A stretch of 55,025 nucleotides of DNA from Candidatus Moraniibacteriota bacterium (GCA_030641185.1 DAOWHY010000035.1:1-55025), one strand, 5' to 3'. Positions 31,266 to 39,768 are shown, counted from the stretch's first letter. Numbers and translations are program-made. Notes: generated from the letters alone by a model not told the origin.

Positions 31266-32954
31266 CTAAATCCACTTTACCATATATCCATCTTCAAGTC
31301 TATATCCCAATTTCCGATAATAATCTCTTACTCCCACACCGCTAATGACGGCGATTTTTTTTAGATTAAATTCTTCTTGTGTAATTTTTTCCGCTTCCAA
31401 AATTAGTTTTTTTCCCAGTCCAATATGCTGGGGAGATTTTTTGTTTTTAGATTTTATTGGCATCATTTGTCCATAAGTGTGAACCTCACGAATGATGGAC
31501 TGGAGTTCAGGTTTTAACCTGTAAGGCTTACATTCTAAAGAGTGAACTTCGGAATTGATTCTCAATCTCAACAATGAATAAAGATTCTTTCTTTCTCTGT
31601 CTTCAAAACTCAAGAATATTTCTTTGCCATCAGAAGCGTTATAATCTTGGCGGAATAATTTTAAATTTTTAGATGCCGCAAATTTATTTCTTATCTCCCG
31701 ACATCTTATGCATTTACATTGCCAGCCTTCTTCTTCTGATTTTTTCTTTAAAACCTGTCTTAAATTAGAAACTTTATTTCCAGCAATTATACTTGTTGAC
31801 GGAATATCGCGAATGAGGCGAGTAATACGGACATAGTAGGGCATCATCTTTTTTATTTCCGCTAATAATTCTATCAGTTTTTTGTCAGAATATGGTTTAT
31901 ATTTGCCATTTTTCCACCACTTATAAATAGATGAGTCTTTAACCACAACGCACGGGTAAATTTTTAGCATGTCAGGTTGGAAGTTTGGATTGGAAAATAA
32001 TTCTTTAAACATTTCTAAATCTCTTTTATAATTTGATCCCGGAAGATTCGGCATCATATGATAATTTATTTTAAACCCGGCTTCTTTCAATAATCTTGTC
32101 GCTTCAATCGTCGTGGCAACAGAATGTCCGCGTTTGTTTAATTTTAAAATGTCGTCATAAATACTTTGAATGCCAAGCTCAACTCGCGTCGCGCCCAATT
32201 TTCGCATGCTAATAATTTCTTTCGTGTCAATATAATCCGGCCGCGTTTCAAGAGTTAAGCCGATAATTCTGTGCTTTGATTTCTCGTTTGTTTTTTGAAG
32301 TTGGAGCAGAGTATGTTTAACGATGTCCGACGACGAAATCCTCCACGCTCCCTTTGTGAAAGAGGGAGTCGTGCTTCCCCTTTGTAAAAGGGGGCGGGGG
32401 GGATTTCGTCGGTCGATTTCATTACATGCCCGAAAACATTCTTTCACAAACCACGTTTGATATTGTTTTGGAAAATATGAAAAAGTCCCACCCATGATGA
32501 TCAATTCAATCTTGTCTGTTTTATGTCCGGTCGCTTCAAGCGATTTTATTCTTGCCGCCACTTGTTTGTAAGGATGAAAGTCCGTCAAAATCGCTCGCAT
32601 CACTGCCGGTTCATTTGATAAATAACTCTTCGGCATATCTTTTTCCGTCGGGCAATAAACACAAGTTCCGGGACAAGCGTATGGTTTTGTTAAAACGGCA
32701 ATAACTGCCACGCCGGACAATGTCCTGATATTTTTAGTTATCAAAAGATTTTCAATATTTTCATTCGGCTTTATTTTTTTATTCTTTACCATCTTTCTAT
32801 AAACTTCCAAAAGTTCAATGTTTGTCGGATTTGGCAAGCTGAATTTCTTTGAAGCTTTTCTTTTCAATTTCAAAAAATACTCATTCTGATTTTTGATGGG
32901 GATTTTTTTGAGGAGTTGTTTGATGATGTATTCGTTGATCATAAATTTTGACAT
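31266..32954 (-). CDS. elp3: Elp3-like tRNA U34 carboxymethyltransferase, with repeat-derived inserts
   Basis: 562 residues. Radical SAM cluster Cys94-x3-Cys98-x2-Cys101 (KPYACPGTCVYCPTEKDMPK), EPAVMRAILTDFHPYKQVAA, the substrate region LEGLTLETRPDYIDTKEI-like LTLETRPDYIDTKEI, TRVELGIQSIYDDILKLNKR, HMMPNLPGSNYKRDL, and a C-terminal GNAT acetyl-CoA domain (HIGLGKKLILEAEKITQEEF, GVRDYYRKLGYRLEDGYMVK). It adds carboxymethyl to wobble uridine 34 via acetyl-CoA and SAM radicals. Two segments are repeat DNA read in frame: residues about 182-208 (81 bp) and about 477-484. Both lie outside the recognised motifs. Bacterial Elp3 acts alone, without Elp1/2/4-6. Confidence 0.93.
   Translation of the reverse strand: MSKFMINEYIIKQLLKKIPIKNQNEYFLKLKRKASKKFSLPNPTNIELLEVYRKMVKNKKIKPNENIENLLITKNIRTLSGVAVIAVLTKPYACPGTCVYCPTEKDMPKSYLSNEPAVMRAILTDFHPYKQVAARIKSLEATGHKTDKIELIIMGGTFSYFPKQYQTWFVKECFRACNEIDRRNPPRPLLQRGSTTPSFTKGAWRISSSDIVKHTLLQLQKTNEKSKHRIIGLTLETRPDYIDTKEIISMRKLGATRVELGIQSIYDDILKLNKRGHSVATTIEATRLLKEAGFKINYHMMPNLPGSNYKRDLEMFKELFSNPNFQPDMLKIYPCVVVKDSSIYKWWKNGKYKPYSDKKLIELLAEIKKMMPYYVRITRLIRDIPSTSIIAGNKVSNLRQVLKKKSEEEGWQCKCIRCREIRNKFAASKNLKLFRQDYNASDGKEIFLSFEDRERKNLYSLLRLRINSEVHSLECKPYRLKPELQSIIREVHTYGQMMPIKSKNKKSPQHIGLGKKLILEAEKITQEEFNLKKIAVISGVGVRDYYRKLGYRLEDGYMVKWI
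31502..31524. repeat. In-gene copy of GGAGTTCAGGTTTTAACCTG
   Basis: 23 bp identical to 25441-25463, here within elp3 just before the GNAT domain; read on the minus strand as YRLKPELQ. Confidence 0.88.
32331..32411. repeat. 81-bp palindromic insert inside elp3
   Basis: Ends CGACGAAATCC and GGATTTCGTCG are exact 11-bp inverted repeats; inside are CTCCCTTTGTGAAAGAGGGA and CCCCTTTGTAAAAGGGGG. Exactly 27 codons, read as DRRNPPRPLLQRGSTTPSFT and KGAWRIS, a peptide characteristic of a widespread ccccctttgtaaaagggg intergenic repeat. Confidence 0.92.
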
Positions 32955-32966
32955 TTGATATTAAAT

Positions 32967-33171
32967 TTTGTCATCCTGAACTTGTTTCAGGATCTTTTAT
33001 CTATTACGCTAATTTATTAAATAATTCACTAGACATTTTGATTAAACTGAAAACATAATTAATGTATTTAAAAGATAATCGTGTTTGCGTCGTAGATGAA
33101 ATATAATTTTAAAATAGAATAGATTAAACCTAAAATAGAATAGATTCTGAAACAAGTTCAGAATGAAAGAA
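32967..33171. repeat. MITE-like element, TTTGTCATCCTGAACTTG family, full copy 1
   Basis: 205 bp. Left end TTTGTCATCCTGAACTTG with TTTCAGGATC; right end GATTCTGAAACAAGTTCAGA with ATGAAAGA. Shares length, both ends and core words (ATTAAACCTAAAAT-like; AAACTGAAAACATAATT) with the copy at 53720-53925. It lies between elp3 and the promoter at 33225. Confidence 0.85.
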
Positions 33172-33224
33172 CTTTTTCTGAGCGTCAAGTAAAAATTTGG
33201 CAGTTTTTTTAAATATTTAAAATA

Positions 33225-33233
33225 TGTTATAAT
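33225..33233 (+). promoter_or_regulatory. Extended -10 promoter (TGTTATAAT)
   Basis: TGnTATAAT at 33225-33233, 31 bp before the gene at 33265; no clear -35. Confidence 0.6.
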
Positions 33234-33264
33234 AAAATCAATAAAAAGTAAGTTTATTAACCAA

Positions 33265-33624
33265 ATGATCTTAGAATATTTCATCAATTTGCCGATTAAA
33301 TTTGTGAAGGGAATAAATCAATTCTTTTATTTTTGGTATGTCCAAAGTTCCAAAGATTTTTGGCATCGAGAAATTGCTTTTATAAAAGGAGTTGAGAGAG
33401 ACATCGGCGTGATGATAAATTTAAAATTGATTACCCAGCCGATTTTTGGGGATTATACGTATGCAGGCAGAGTAATCGGTCCGATTTTCAGATTAAGCCG
33501 GGTTTTAATTGGTTTTGTAATTATGATCGCTTCAATATTTATTGTTATTTTGATTTATTTAATTTGGATAATTTTGCCGCCACTGGCGTTTTTGATGGTA
33601 ATATTAAATTTAGTTACTATTTGA
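33265..33624 (+). CDS. Small membrane protein encoded with the Clp-like AAA+ protein
   Basis: 119 residues. Polar, aromatic N-terminal half (YFINLPIKFVKGINQFFYFW, FWHREIAFIKGVERDIGVMI), then a long hydrophobic region of probably two helices (about 72-118; VLIGFVIMIASIFIVILIYL). Only 7 bp before the AAA+ gene, so the two are one operon and could form a membrane complex. The sequence itself is not recognised. Confidence 0.68.
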   Translation: MILEYFINLPIKFVKGINQFFYFWYVQSSKDFWHREIAFIKGVERDIGVMINLKLITQPIFGDYTYAGRVIGPIFRLSRVLIGFVIMIASIFIVILIYLIWIILPPLAFLMVILNLVTI

Positions 33625-33631
33625 TATTAAG

Positions 33632-36451
33632 ATGCCAAAAAAAGAAAAGATCACAATAAAAATTATCGTTTGTCCGCATTGCAACGGGAATAAAATTACG
33701 GACGATAAAACTAAATGTTCTGACTGCCAAGGGCTGGGAGTTTTTTTAGTGGTTGGGAAAAAGGGAATATACTACTGGCGGGAAAAGCTTTCCGGATTTT
33801 CGCCGTTGACGAGACATCTTTATGAAATATTTCCAAAGACAGTTCGTTTAATTATCTTTGTTTTAGCGTTGTTTGCTTTTGTCCATGGCGCTTATTTTGT
33901 TTTTACAAACAATTCCGATTTTCTTTATTTTTTGAAGGAGGACATTGCTGAAGAAGAAGGACGAACAATTATGGGATTCTGGTTTGTAATAATCGCTAAG
34001 TTTATTTATCGCTGCCTTGAAGCGTTTTTTGTCTTAGTGGAAAAGAGAGGAATGGGACCGTTAATGTTTTGGCTGGCAACCTCTGGAGCTATTTATTTAT
34101 ATTGCTATTATAAATTAAAAGATGTCTCAAAAAAATCTATTGATTTGTCTCTTCCTGCGTTTGAAATTCTTTACAATAAAAAAGCGGCAGGTCCGAAAGA
34201 TCCAGTTAATGTTGCTGATTATATTTCTATTTCCGCGAAGAGCATTTTGCTGGCGGCTTTAGATATAGCGCATAGTCGAAAGCAATCTCCTTCGCCGTAT
34301 CATTTAGCAAAAGCTCTTCTTGAAAATTCAAAAACAAAGATCTTGTCTAAGCGGCTGGAGATTGATGTTAAACAATTTATGAAAAATATAGATGAGACAA
34401 TAGATAACCTGCCAAAAAATAGATATTATGAACAAGACGGATTTTTAGGCGGCACGATAATGAGTCCTGAATTGGAGAGAATGGCTGTTTTAGCATTTGA
34501 AGAAACTTTGATTGTCGGTTTAGATAAAATTGAACCGGAAAGTTTGTTCTTGGCATTATTCCAGGACGAAACACTGAATAAATATTTTAAAAATATAAAT
34601 GTGGAACTGGAAGACGCGAGGAATACTGTTCTTTGGGTAAAAAGCTGGTCAAGCGCGAGAGTGAGATTAAAGAGGCCGCGAAAAATTCAGCATACTGTGA
34701 TGAACAGGGCATGGACGGCAAGAGTAACTCCAGAGCTTGATCGATTTAGTTATGATTTAACCGATCACGCCAGATCTGGATTAACCGGTTACATTGTAAA
34801 CAGAAAAAAAGAAATTGATAATTTAATGAGAATATTGGAAAGAACCAGCCAGAATAACGCTCTTATTATTGGCGAAGAAGGAGTAGGTAAGACTGCCATA
34901 GTGAAAGCGCTGGCAAATAAAATGATCAAAGATCAAGTTCTGCCGACCTTGCAAGATAAAAGATTGGTTGTTTTGGATATCGGCGCCTTGGTTTCCGGCG
35001 CCAGGGCGGGTGGAGATTTGGAGTTGCGAATTAGAACATTATTGGAAGACATGGGTAAAAGCGGAAATATAATTTTATATATTCCGAATATTCACAATAT
35101 GGCGGCGGCGGGAAGCGGAGAGGGATTTGACGCTTCAAAAATTTTATCTCCAATTTTATCACAAGGATTATTCCAAGTAATTGGCTCAACAGATTATCGG
35201 AACTATCACCGTTATATTGAACCAAGATCAGATTTTGCCAATAATTTTGATCTTATTAGGGTAGAGGAATTAGACGAAAAAACAAGTATGGAAGTTTTAG
35301 CGGCGCAGGCAAAAATTATAGAATCCAGAGAAGGAATTATTATGACTTATGGGGCAATTAAAAAAGCGGTGGAACTTTCCAAAAGATATATAACTGATCG
35401 GCTTCTGCCCGGCAAGGCAATAGACCTTCTCAGTGAAACAGCGGTAGAAGTTCAACGAATGGGCGCGGGATCTGTTTTGCGGGACAAAGACGTAATGGAA
35501 GTGATTACGGAAAAAACGGGTATTCCTTTAGTAGATGTAACGGCAAAAGAAGCGGAGAAGCTTTTAAATTTGGAAGAAAATTTGCACCAAAGAGTTATTG
35601 GCCAACGCGAAGCGGTGAAAGCAATTTCGGCGGCAATTAGAAGAGTGCGAGTCGGAATGAAGCATAAGGACAGTCCGATTGGAACATTTTTATTTTTAGG
35701 CCCGACGGGAGTCGGAAAAACGGAACTTGCCAAGGCGTTGGCAGAAGCATATTATGGCGACGAGAACGCAATGATTAGACTGGATATGAGCGAGTATCAA
35801 ACAGTGGCTAGCATAGAAAAACTAATTGGTTCATCTGTCAATTTATCTGAATCTGGTTCTGGCGGCGTTTTGACAGAAGCTATAAAAAGAAAGCCATTTT
35901 CTCTTATTCTTCTTGACGAGCTTGAAAAAGCGAACAAAAATGTTCTAAATTTATTCTTGCAAGTCTTTGATGACGGGCGGCTCACGGATAATTTAGGCCG
36001 AACGGTTAATTTTACAAACACAATTATAATTGCCACTTCCAATGCCGGTTCGCAAGTAATTAGAAAAATAGTGGTTGACAAAAAGAGCAGTAATGCGAGA
36101 ATGATTCAGGTGCTTGAGCCGTATCTTCTCAAAAGTTTCGCGCCGGAATTTTTGAATCGTTTTACTGCTAAGATTATATTTAAGTCGCTTTCTCCAAAAG
36201 AAATAATTGCTATCGCGCGGCTTCAGATAAAGAATTTATCCAAAAGGTTAGATGAGGCGCAAAAGATTCAAATAAGTATTTCTGATAAAGCGCTTGAAAA
36301 ATTAGCCGATTTAGGATATAGTCCTGAGTATGGTGCGAGATTTTTACAAAGAACAATTCAGGAAAAGATTGAAAATATGATCGCGACGAAATTTTTGAAA
36401 GGGGAGATTAAAAGGGGAGATGTATTTGAGATCACAGAGAATGATATATAA
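33632..36451 (+). CDS. Membrane-anchored Clp/ClpB-like AAA+ protein with degenerate first ATPase domain
   Basis: 939 residues. DnaJ-type zinc finger Cys14/17-Cys29/32 (CPHCNGNK, CSDCQGLG), three membrane helices (about 72-92, 114-136, 142-160), a Clp-N-like helical domain (about 195-345), NBD1 (about 375-600) and NBD2 (about 640-930). NBD1 keeps Walker A GEEGVGKT (414-421), but Walker B is LYIPNIHN instead of LFIDEIHT (Pro485, Asn486), the pore tyrosine is Ala459, and the arginine-finger pair is NN (about 537-538). NBD2 has Walker A GPTGVGKT (690-697), Walker B LILLDELEKA, sensor TSNAG and LNRF, but GYVG in its pore loop is replaced by NLSE. No M-domain or ClpP-docking IGF loop is seen. A membrane-bound remodelling ATPase is inferred. 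Confidence 0.85.
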   Translation: MPKKEKITIKIIVCPHCNGNKITDDKTKCSDCQGLGVFLVVGKKGIYYWREKLSGFSPLTRHLYEIFPKTVRLIIFVLALFAFVHGAYFVFTNNSDFLYFLKEDIAEEEGRTIMGFWFVIIAKFIYRCLEAFFVLVEKRGMGPLMFWLATSGAIYLYCYYKLKDVSKKSIDLSLPAFEILYNKKAAGPKDPVNVADYISISAKSILLAALDIAHSRKQSPSPYHLAKALLENSKTKILSKRLEIDVKQFMKNIDETIDNLPKNRYYEQDGFLGGTIMSPELERMAVLAFEETLIVGLDKIEPESLFLALFQDETLNKYFKNINVELEDARNTVLWVKSWSSARVRLKRPRKIQHTVMNRAWTARVTPELDRFSYDLTDHARSGLTGYIVNRKKEIDNLMRILERTSQNNALIIGEEGVGKTAIVKALANKMIKDQVLPTLQDKRLVVLDIGALVSGARAGGDLELRIRTLLEDMGKSGNIILYIPNIHNMAAAGSGEGFDASKILSPILSQGLFQVIGSTDYRNYHRYIEPRSDFANNFDLIRVEELDEKTSMEVLAAQAKIIESREGIIMTYGAIKKAVELSKRYITDRLLPGKAIDLLSETAVEVQRMGAGSVLRDKDVMEVITEKTGIPLVDVTAKEAEKLLNLEENLHQRVIGQREAVKAISAAIRRVRVGMKHKDSPIGTFLFLGPTGVGKTELAKALAEAYYGDENAMIRLDMSEYQTVASIEKLIGSSVNLSESGSGGVLTEAIKRKPFSLILLDELEKANKNVLNLFLQVFDDGRLTDNLGRTVNFTNTIIIATSNAGSQVIRKIVVDKKSSNARMIQVLEPYLLKSFAPEFLNRFTAKIIFKSLSPKEIIAIARLQIKNLSKRLDEAQKIQISISDKALEKLADLGYSPEYGARFLQRTIQEKIENMIATKFLKGEIKRGDVFEITENDI

Positions 36452-36454
36452 TTA

Positions 36455-36537
36455 TGGTATTCAGTATACAGTATTTAGTATTCGGTATTGAATGCTCAAT
36501 CGTATACTAAATACTGTATACTAAATACTAAATACAA
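36455..36537. repeat. Short-word palindrome (gtatacagtatttagtattc / aatactgtatactaaatac)
   Basis: Left CAGTATACAGTATTTAGTAT, hinge GAATGCTCAATC, right GTATACTAAATACTGTATAC plus TAAATACTAAATAC. Ends about 5 bp before the next ATG. Confidence 0.8.
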
Positions 36538-36541
36538 TTTT

Positions 36542-36688
36542 ATGCGTTTAAAAAAAGAAGGGGAAGGGGTTGTGGAAATTTTCTTAAATATTTTTATGCC
36601 AATCTGGCTGCCGATTAAGGCTATTTCTATGATGATTAAGGAGATGAGGGAGGAGAAGAGAAAGAGGAGAGAGACGGAAGAGAAATAG
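36542..36688 (+). CDS. Small amphipathic/membrane protein, unknown function
   Basis: 48 residues from ATG 36542 (the frame runs upstream only through a palindrome). A hydrophobic helix FLNIFMPIWLPIKAISMMI (about 13-31) and a very charged tail MREEKRKRRETEEK. The start codon directly follows the palindrome, as for several neighbouring genes. Not recognised; could be a real peptide or chance. Confidence 0.45.
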   Translation: MRLKKEGEGVVEIFLNIFMPIWLPIKAISMMIKEMREEKRKRRETEEK

Positions 36689-36725
36689 AGTTTTTAATTT
36701 TAATCAATTTAAATCTTAGCAAAAA

Positions 36726-37760
36726 ATGAAAGATAAGTATGATGTGATTATTGTCGGCGCTGGTCCAGCGGGATTGAGTTGCGCGGAAGTTTTGGCTAAG
36801 AATGGCAAGTCTGTTTTGGTTTTGGAGAAAAATAAAAAAATTGGTCCTAAAGTTTGCGCTGGGGGATTGACGGCAAGAGTAGAGAAGGAAAGATTTTTAT
36901 CTCTACAAGATGTTGATAAAACTTTCAATTCTTTTAAGCTCCATTTTCTAAAAACATGTAAAACACTTACTGATTCTAATCCTCTTGTCGCAACTATTGA
37001 TCGTAAAAAGTTGGGAGAAATAATGTTAGAAAAAGCGCTTAAAAAAGGAGCGGAAATAAAAACAGAAATAAAAGTAAAAGAGATTAAAGAAAATTCAATA
37101 ATTATTAATGGACAAGAAATAAAATTTGATTATTTAATCGGCGCGGATGGAAGCAATTCAACAGTGAGAAGATTTTTAGGAATAAAAACTAAAAAAATAC
37201 TTGTTACTTTGCAATATATTATTTCTCAAGATATTCAGAAATTTAAAGAAATGGAATATTTCTTTAATTCAAAAATATTGAATGGCTATTTTTGGATTTT
37301 TCCTCATAAAAATTTTACAGCTGTTGGATGTGGTTATTGTCCAAAAAATACTTGGCAAGATGTGCGTATTAAAGAATGTTTTGAAAAATGGTTGATAAAA
37401 CATAGAATTAAGACGGAGAAATTAGAACTAAGAAGTTTTCCAATTCAATTTGATTATCAGGGCTATCAATTCGGCAATAAATTTTTGATCGGCGATGCAG
37501 GAGGATTTGTTTCGGGGGCAACAGGAGAGGGAATTTATTTCGCGATGGTTTCTGGAAAAGAAGTGGCTAAAAAGATTATTAATCCGCAATACGACTGTCC
37601 TGAGATTTCTAAGATTTTAAAAATAAAAAGAAGACACGAATATTCTTTTAGAAAAATTAATTTTTTAAATAATATTTTTCCGAATCTCGGATTTAATATA
37701 TTAGCTTTTCTTTTAAATTTTAGATGGTTCAAGAAAATCTTCATTAAGATTTTTATTTAA
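36726..37760 (+). CDS. FAD-dependent oxidoreductase, geranylgeranyl reductase family
   Basis: 344 residues. FAD dinucleotide motif VIIVGAGPAGLSCAEVLAKN at the N-terminus, KKIGPKVCAGGLTARVEK (the PxxYxWxG-like substrate region of GGR proteins is not obvious), YLIGADGSNSTVRRFLGI, and FLIGDAGGFVSGATGEGIYF as the second FAD motif. GGR-family enzymes saturate isoprenoid chains, notably archaeal lipids and quinone side chains. The bacterial substrate is unknown. Stand-alone, 32 bp before the cyclophilin gene. Confidence 0.88.
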   Translation: MKDKYDVIIVGAGPAGLSCAEVLAKNGKSVLVLEKNKKIGPKVCAGGLTARVEKERFLSLQDVDKTFNSFKLHFLKTCKTLTDSNPLVATIDRKKLGEIMLEKALKKGAEIKTEIKVKEIKENSIIINGQEIKFDYLIGADGSNSTVRRFLGIKTKKILVTLQYIISQDIQKFKEMEYFFNSKILNGYFWIFPHKNFTAVGCGYCPKNTWQDVRIKECFEKWLIKHRIKTEKLELRSFPIQFDYQGYQFGNKFLIGDAGGFVSGATGEGIYFAMVSGKEVAKKIINPQYDCPEISKILKIKRRHEYSFRKINFLNNIFPNLGFNILAFLLNFRWFKKIFIKIFI

Positions 37761-37791
37761 ATTTAATTAACTTAACAAACTAACAAAAACT

Positions 37792-38493
37792 ATGGGTAGA
37801 AAAAAATTATTAAAACTACAGAGAAAAGAGGAAAAAAAACTTGAAGTGATTAATAAAAAAGAAAGCAAGAGGAAAACGGTAATTAGAATTGTTTTTTTGG
37901 TGTTGCTTATTTTTGTGGTTTATCAATTAAATATTGCTATGAATAAAAATTCTGAAAATAATAATGTGAGCGTGAATGATGTTGTTGACGAAAATAATAA
38001 TGAGGACAATAAAAATAACGGCGAGAACAATGCGGACAATGTTGATTTACGAATTGCTGTTATTGAAACAAATAAAGGAAATATAAAATTAGAATTATTT
38101 ACAAATGACGCGCCGAAGACGGTGGAGAATTTTGTGAAGTTGGCAAGCGAGAATTTTTATGATGAAACAAAATTCCACAGAGTAATTTCAGATTTTATGA
38201 TTCAAACAGGGGACCCGCTTAGCAAAGATGATGATCCATCTAATGACGGTACGGGCGGGCCGGGATATTCTTTTGAAGATGAAATAAATTCTCATAAAGT
38301 TGAAGTCGGCTCTTTAGCGATGGCAAATTCCGGACCGAACACGAACGGCAGTCAATTTTTTATTGTTACCGAAAGAGCGCAACCGCATCTTGATGGCAAG
38401 CATACCGTTTTTGGAAAAGTGCTTGAAGGGATGGAAGTGGTGAGAAGTATTGAACAGGGGGATGTGATGGAGAGGGTTTATATTGCTGAGTAA
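37792..38493 (+). CDS. Membrane-anchored cyclophilin-type peptidyl-prolyl isomerase
   Basis: 233 residues. Basic N-terminus, one helix (about 32-48; IRIVFLVLLIFVVYQLNIAM), Asn/Asp-rich linker, then a full cyclophilin domain: TNKGNIKLELFTNDAPKTVE, FHRVISDFMIQTGDP, GSLAMANSGPNTNGSQFFIV, LDGKHTVFGKVLEGMEVV. The catalytic Arg (FHR) and the QTGD and GSQFF motifs are present. Probably folds exported proteins on the outer face of the membrane. Confidence 0.94.
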   Translation: MGRKKLLKLQRKEEKKLEVINKKESKRKTVIRIVFLVLLIFVVYQLNIAMNKNSENNNVSVNDVVDENNNEDNKNNGENNADNVDLRIAVIETNKGNIKLELFTNDAPKTVENFVKLASENFYDETKFHRVISDFMIQTGDPLSKDDDPSNDGTGGPGYSFEDEINSHKVEVGSLAMANSGPNTNGSQFFIVTERAQPHLDGKHTVFGKVLEGMEVVRSIEQGDVMERVYIAE

Positions 38494-38500
38494 AAAAATC

Positions 38501-38605
38501 TGTCATTGCGAGGAGTCCCGCAGGACGACGAAGCAATCCCGTGACTAAATTCCTCGTGTGTAGTCACGGGATTGCTTCGGTCGCTGCGGCTCCCTCGCAA
38601 TGACA
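38501..38605. repeat. TGTCATTGCGAGGAG...CTCGCAATGACA element
   Basis: 105 bp with ends TGTCATTGCGAGGAG and CTCCCTCGCAATGACA and the inner pair GAAGCAATCCCGTGAC / GTCACGGGATTGCTTC. Same family as 16915-17038. Confidence 0.92.
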
Positions 38606-38621
38606 AATAATTAATATAATT

Positions 38622-39758
38622 ATGCCAGATAAAAACTATATTTACGCGGTTTCAACTTTTGTTGGTACCGCGATTGGCGTTGGAATTTTCAGCTTGCCTT
38701 TCGTAGCTTCTAAATCAGGCTTTTCTTTTTTTGCCGTTCTCCTCGTTTTATTAGGATTTATTATGATTGTTCTAAATTTAATGTATGGAGAAATTACCTT
38801 GAGAACTAAAAATAAAGGTCGCTTAGTCGGCTATTGCGGGAAATATTTAGGAAAAAACGGAAAAAGATTCGCGACATTTACTACTCTTTTCTCTCTATAC
38901 TCCAGCACGCTGGCTTATATAATAATTGGCGGTGTCTTTTTAAACGCTTTATTCTCCGGTTATTTTGGTGGCAGTGAATTTGCTTACAGTATTATAATAT
39001 TTTCTGTCATTTCAATAGGAATATACGTTAGCTTGAAAATGGTCAGTATTATAGAATTATTAATGGTCATTTTTCTTTTTGTCGCTATGTTTGGAATCAT
39101 CATAAAAGGCAGCGTTCTTGTTGATTCTAACAATTTATTAACTTCTAATTTTTCGCAAGCTTTTTTTCCTTTTGGCGCTATCCTTTTTTCTTTAAGCGCT
39201 TTGTCGGCTATTCCGGAGCTGGAACATATTATTAAAAGAAAGAAAGAAAGAATTAAGGGCGTTATAATTTGGGGAGGCATAACTACAATAATCGTCTTTT
39301 TATTATTTGTTGCGGTAGTGCTTGGTGTTACCGGAGTTAATACTTCGGAAGACGCTTTGTCGGGAATTAACGCGGTTATGGGAAACGGCATTGTTACTAT
39401 TGGTTTAATCTTTGGAGTTTTTGCCATCGCCACTTCATTTCTAATGATCGGAATCAATTTAAAAGAAATATTCTGGTATGATTATCATCTGAGCGAAAAG
39501 AAGGCCTGGTTGCTTACCTGTTTCGTGCCGTTTATTATTTTTCTTTTAGGTTTGCGTGATTTTATAACTGTGGTAAGTATCGCGGGCGGTATCGCGGGCG
39601 GTTTTGTTGGTATTCTTATCATAGTTTCATTTTATCGGGCTAAAAAAATGGGGGACATGCAACCTGCCTATGAAATAAAAGTTCCCAAAATATTTTCCGC
39701 CTTAATGATTTTTATTTTCCTTTTAGGAATTGTGTATCAATTTGTTTACGGATTTTAA
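38622..39758 (+). CDS. Amino-acid permease (aromatic amino acid / HAAAP-like)
   Basis: 378 residues, about eleven membrane helices. Opens with YAVSTFVGTAIGVGIFSLPF, the helix-1 substrate motif of APC/HAAAP permeases, and has AFFPFGAILFSLSALSAIPE in the middle. Sodium- or proton-driven amino-acid uptake is expected; specificity cannot be read. This fits an organism with few biosynthetic pathways. Confidence 0.85.
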   Translation: MPDKNYIYAVSTFVGTAIGVGIFSLPFVASKSGFSFFAVLLVLLGFIMIVLNLMYGEITLRTKNKGRLVGYCGKYLGKNGKRFATFTTLFSLYSSTLAYIIIGGVFLNALFSGYFGGSEFAYSIIIFSVISIGIYVSLKMVSIIELLMVIFLFVAMFGIIIKGSVLVDSNNLLTSNFSQAFFPFGAILFSLSALSAIPELEHIIKRKKERIKGVIIWGGITTIIVFLLFVAVVLGVTGVNTSEDALSGINAVMGNGIVTIGLIFGVFAIATSFLMIGINLKEIFWYDYHLSEKKAWLLTCFVPFIIFLLGLRDFITVVSIAGGIAGGFVGILIIVSFYRAKKMGDMQPAYEIKVPKIFSALMIFIFLLGIVYQFVYGF

Positions 39759-39768
39759 TATTTTAAAA

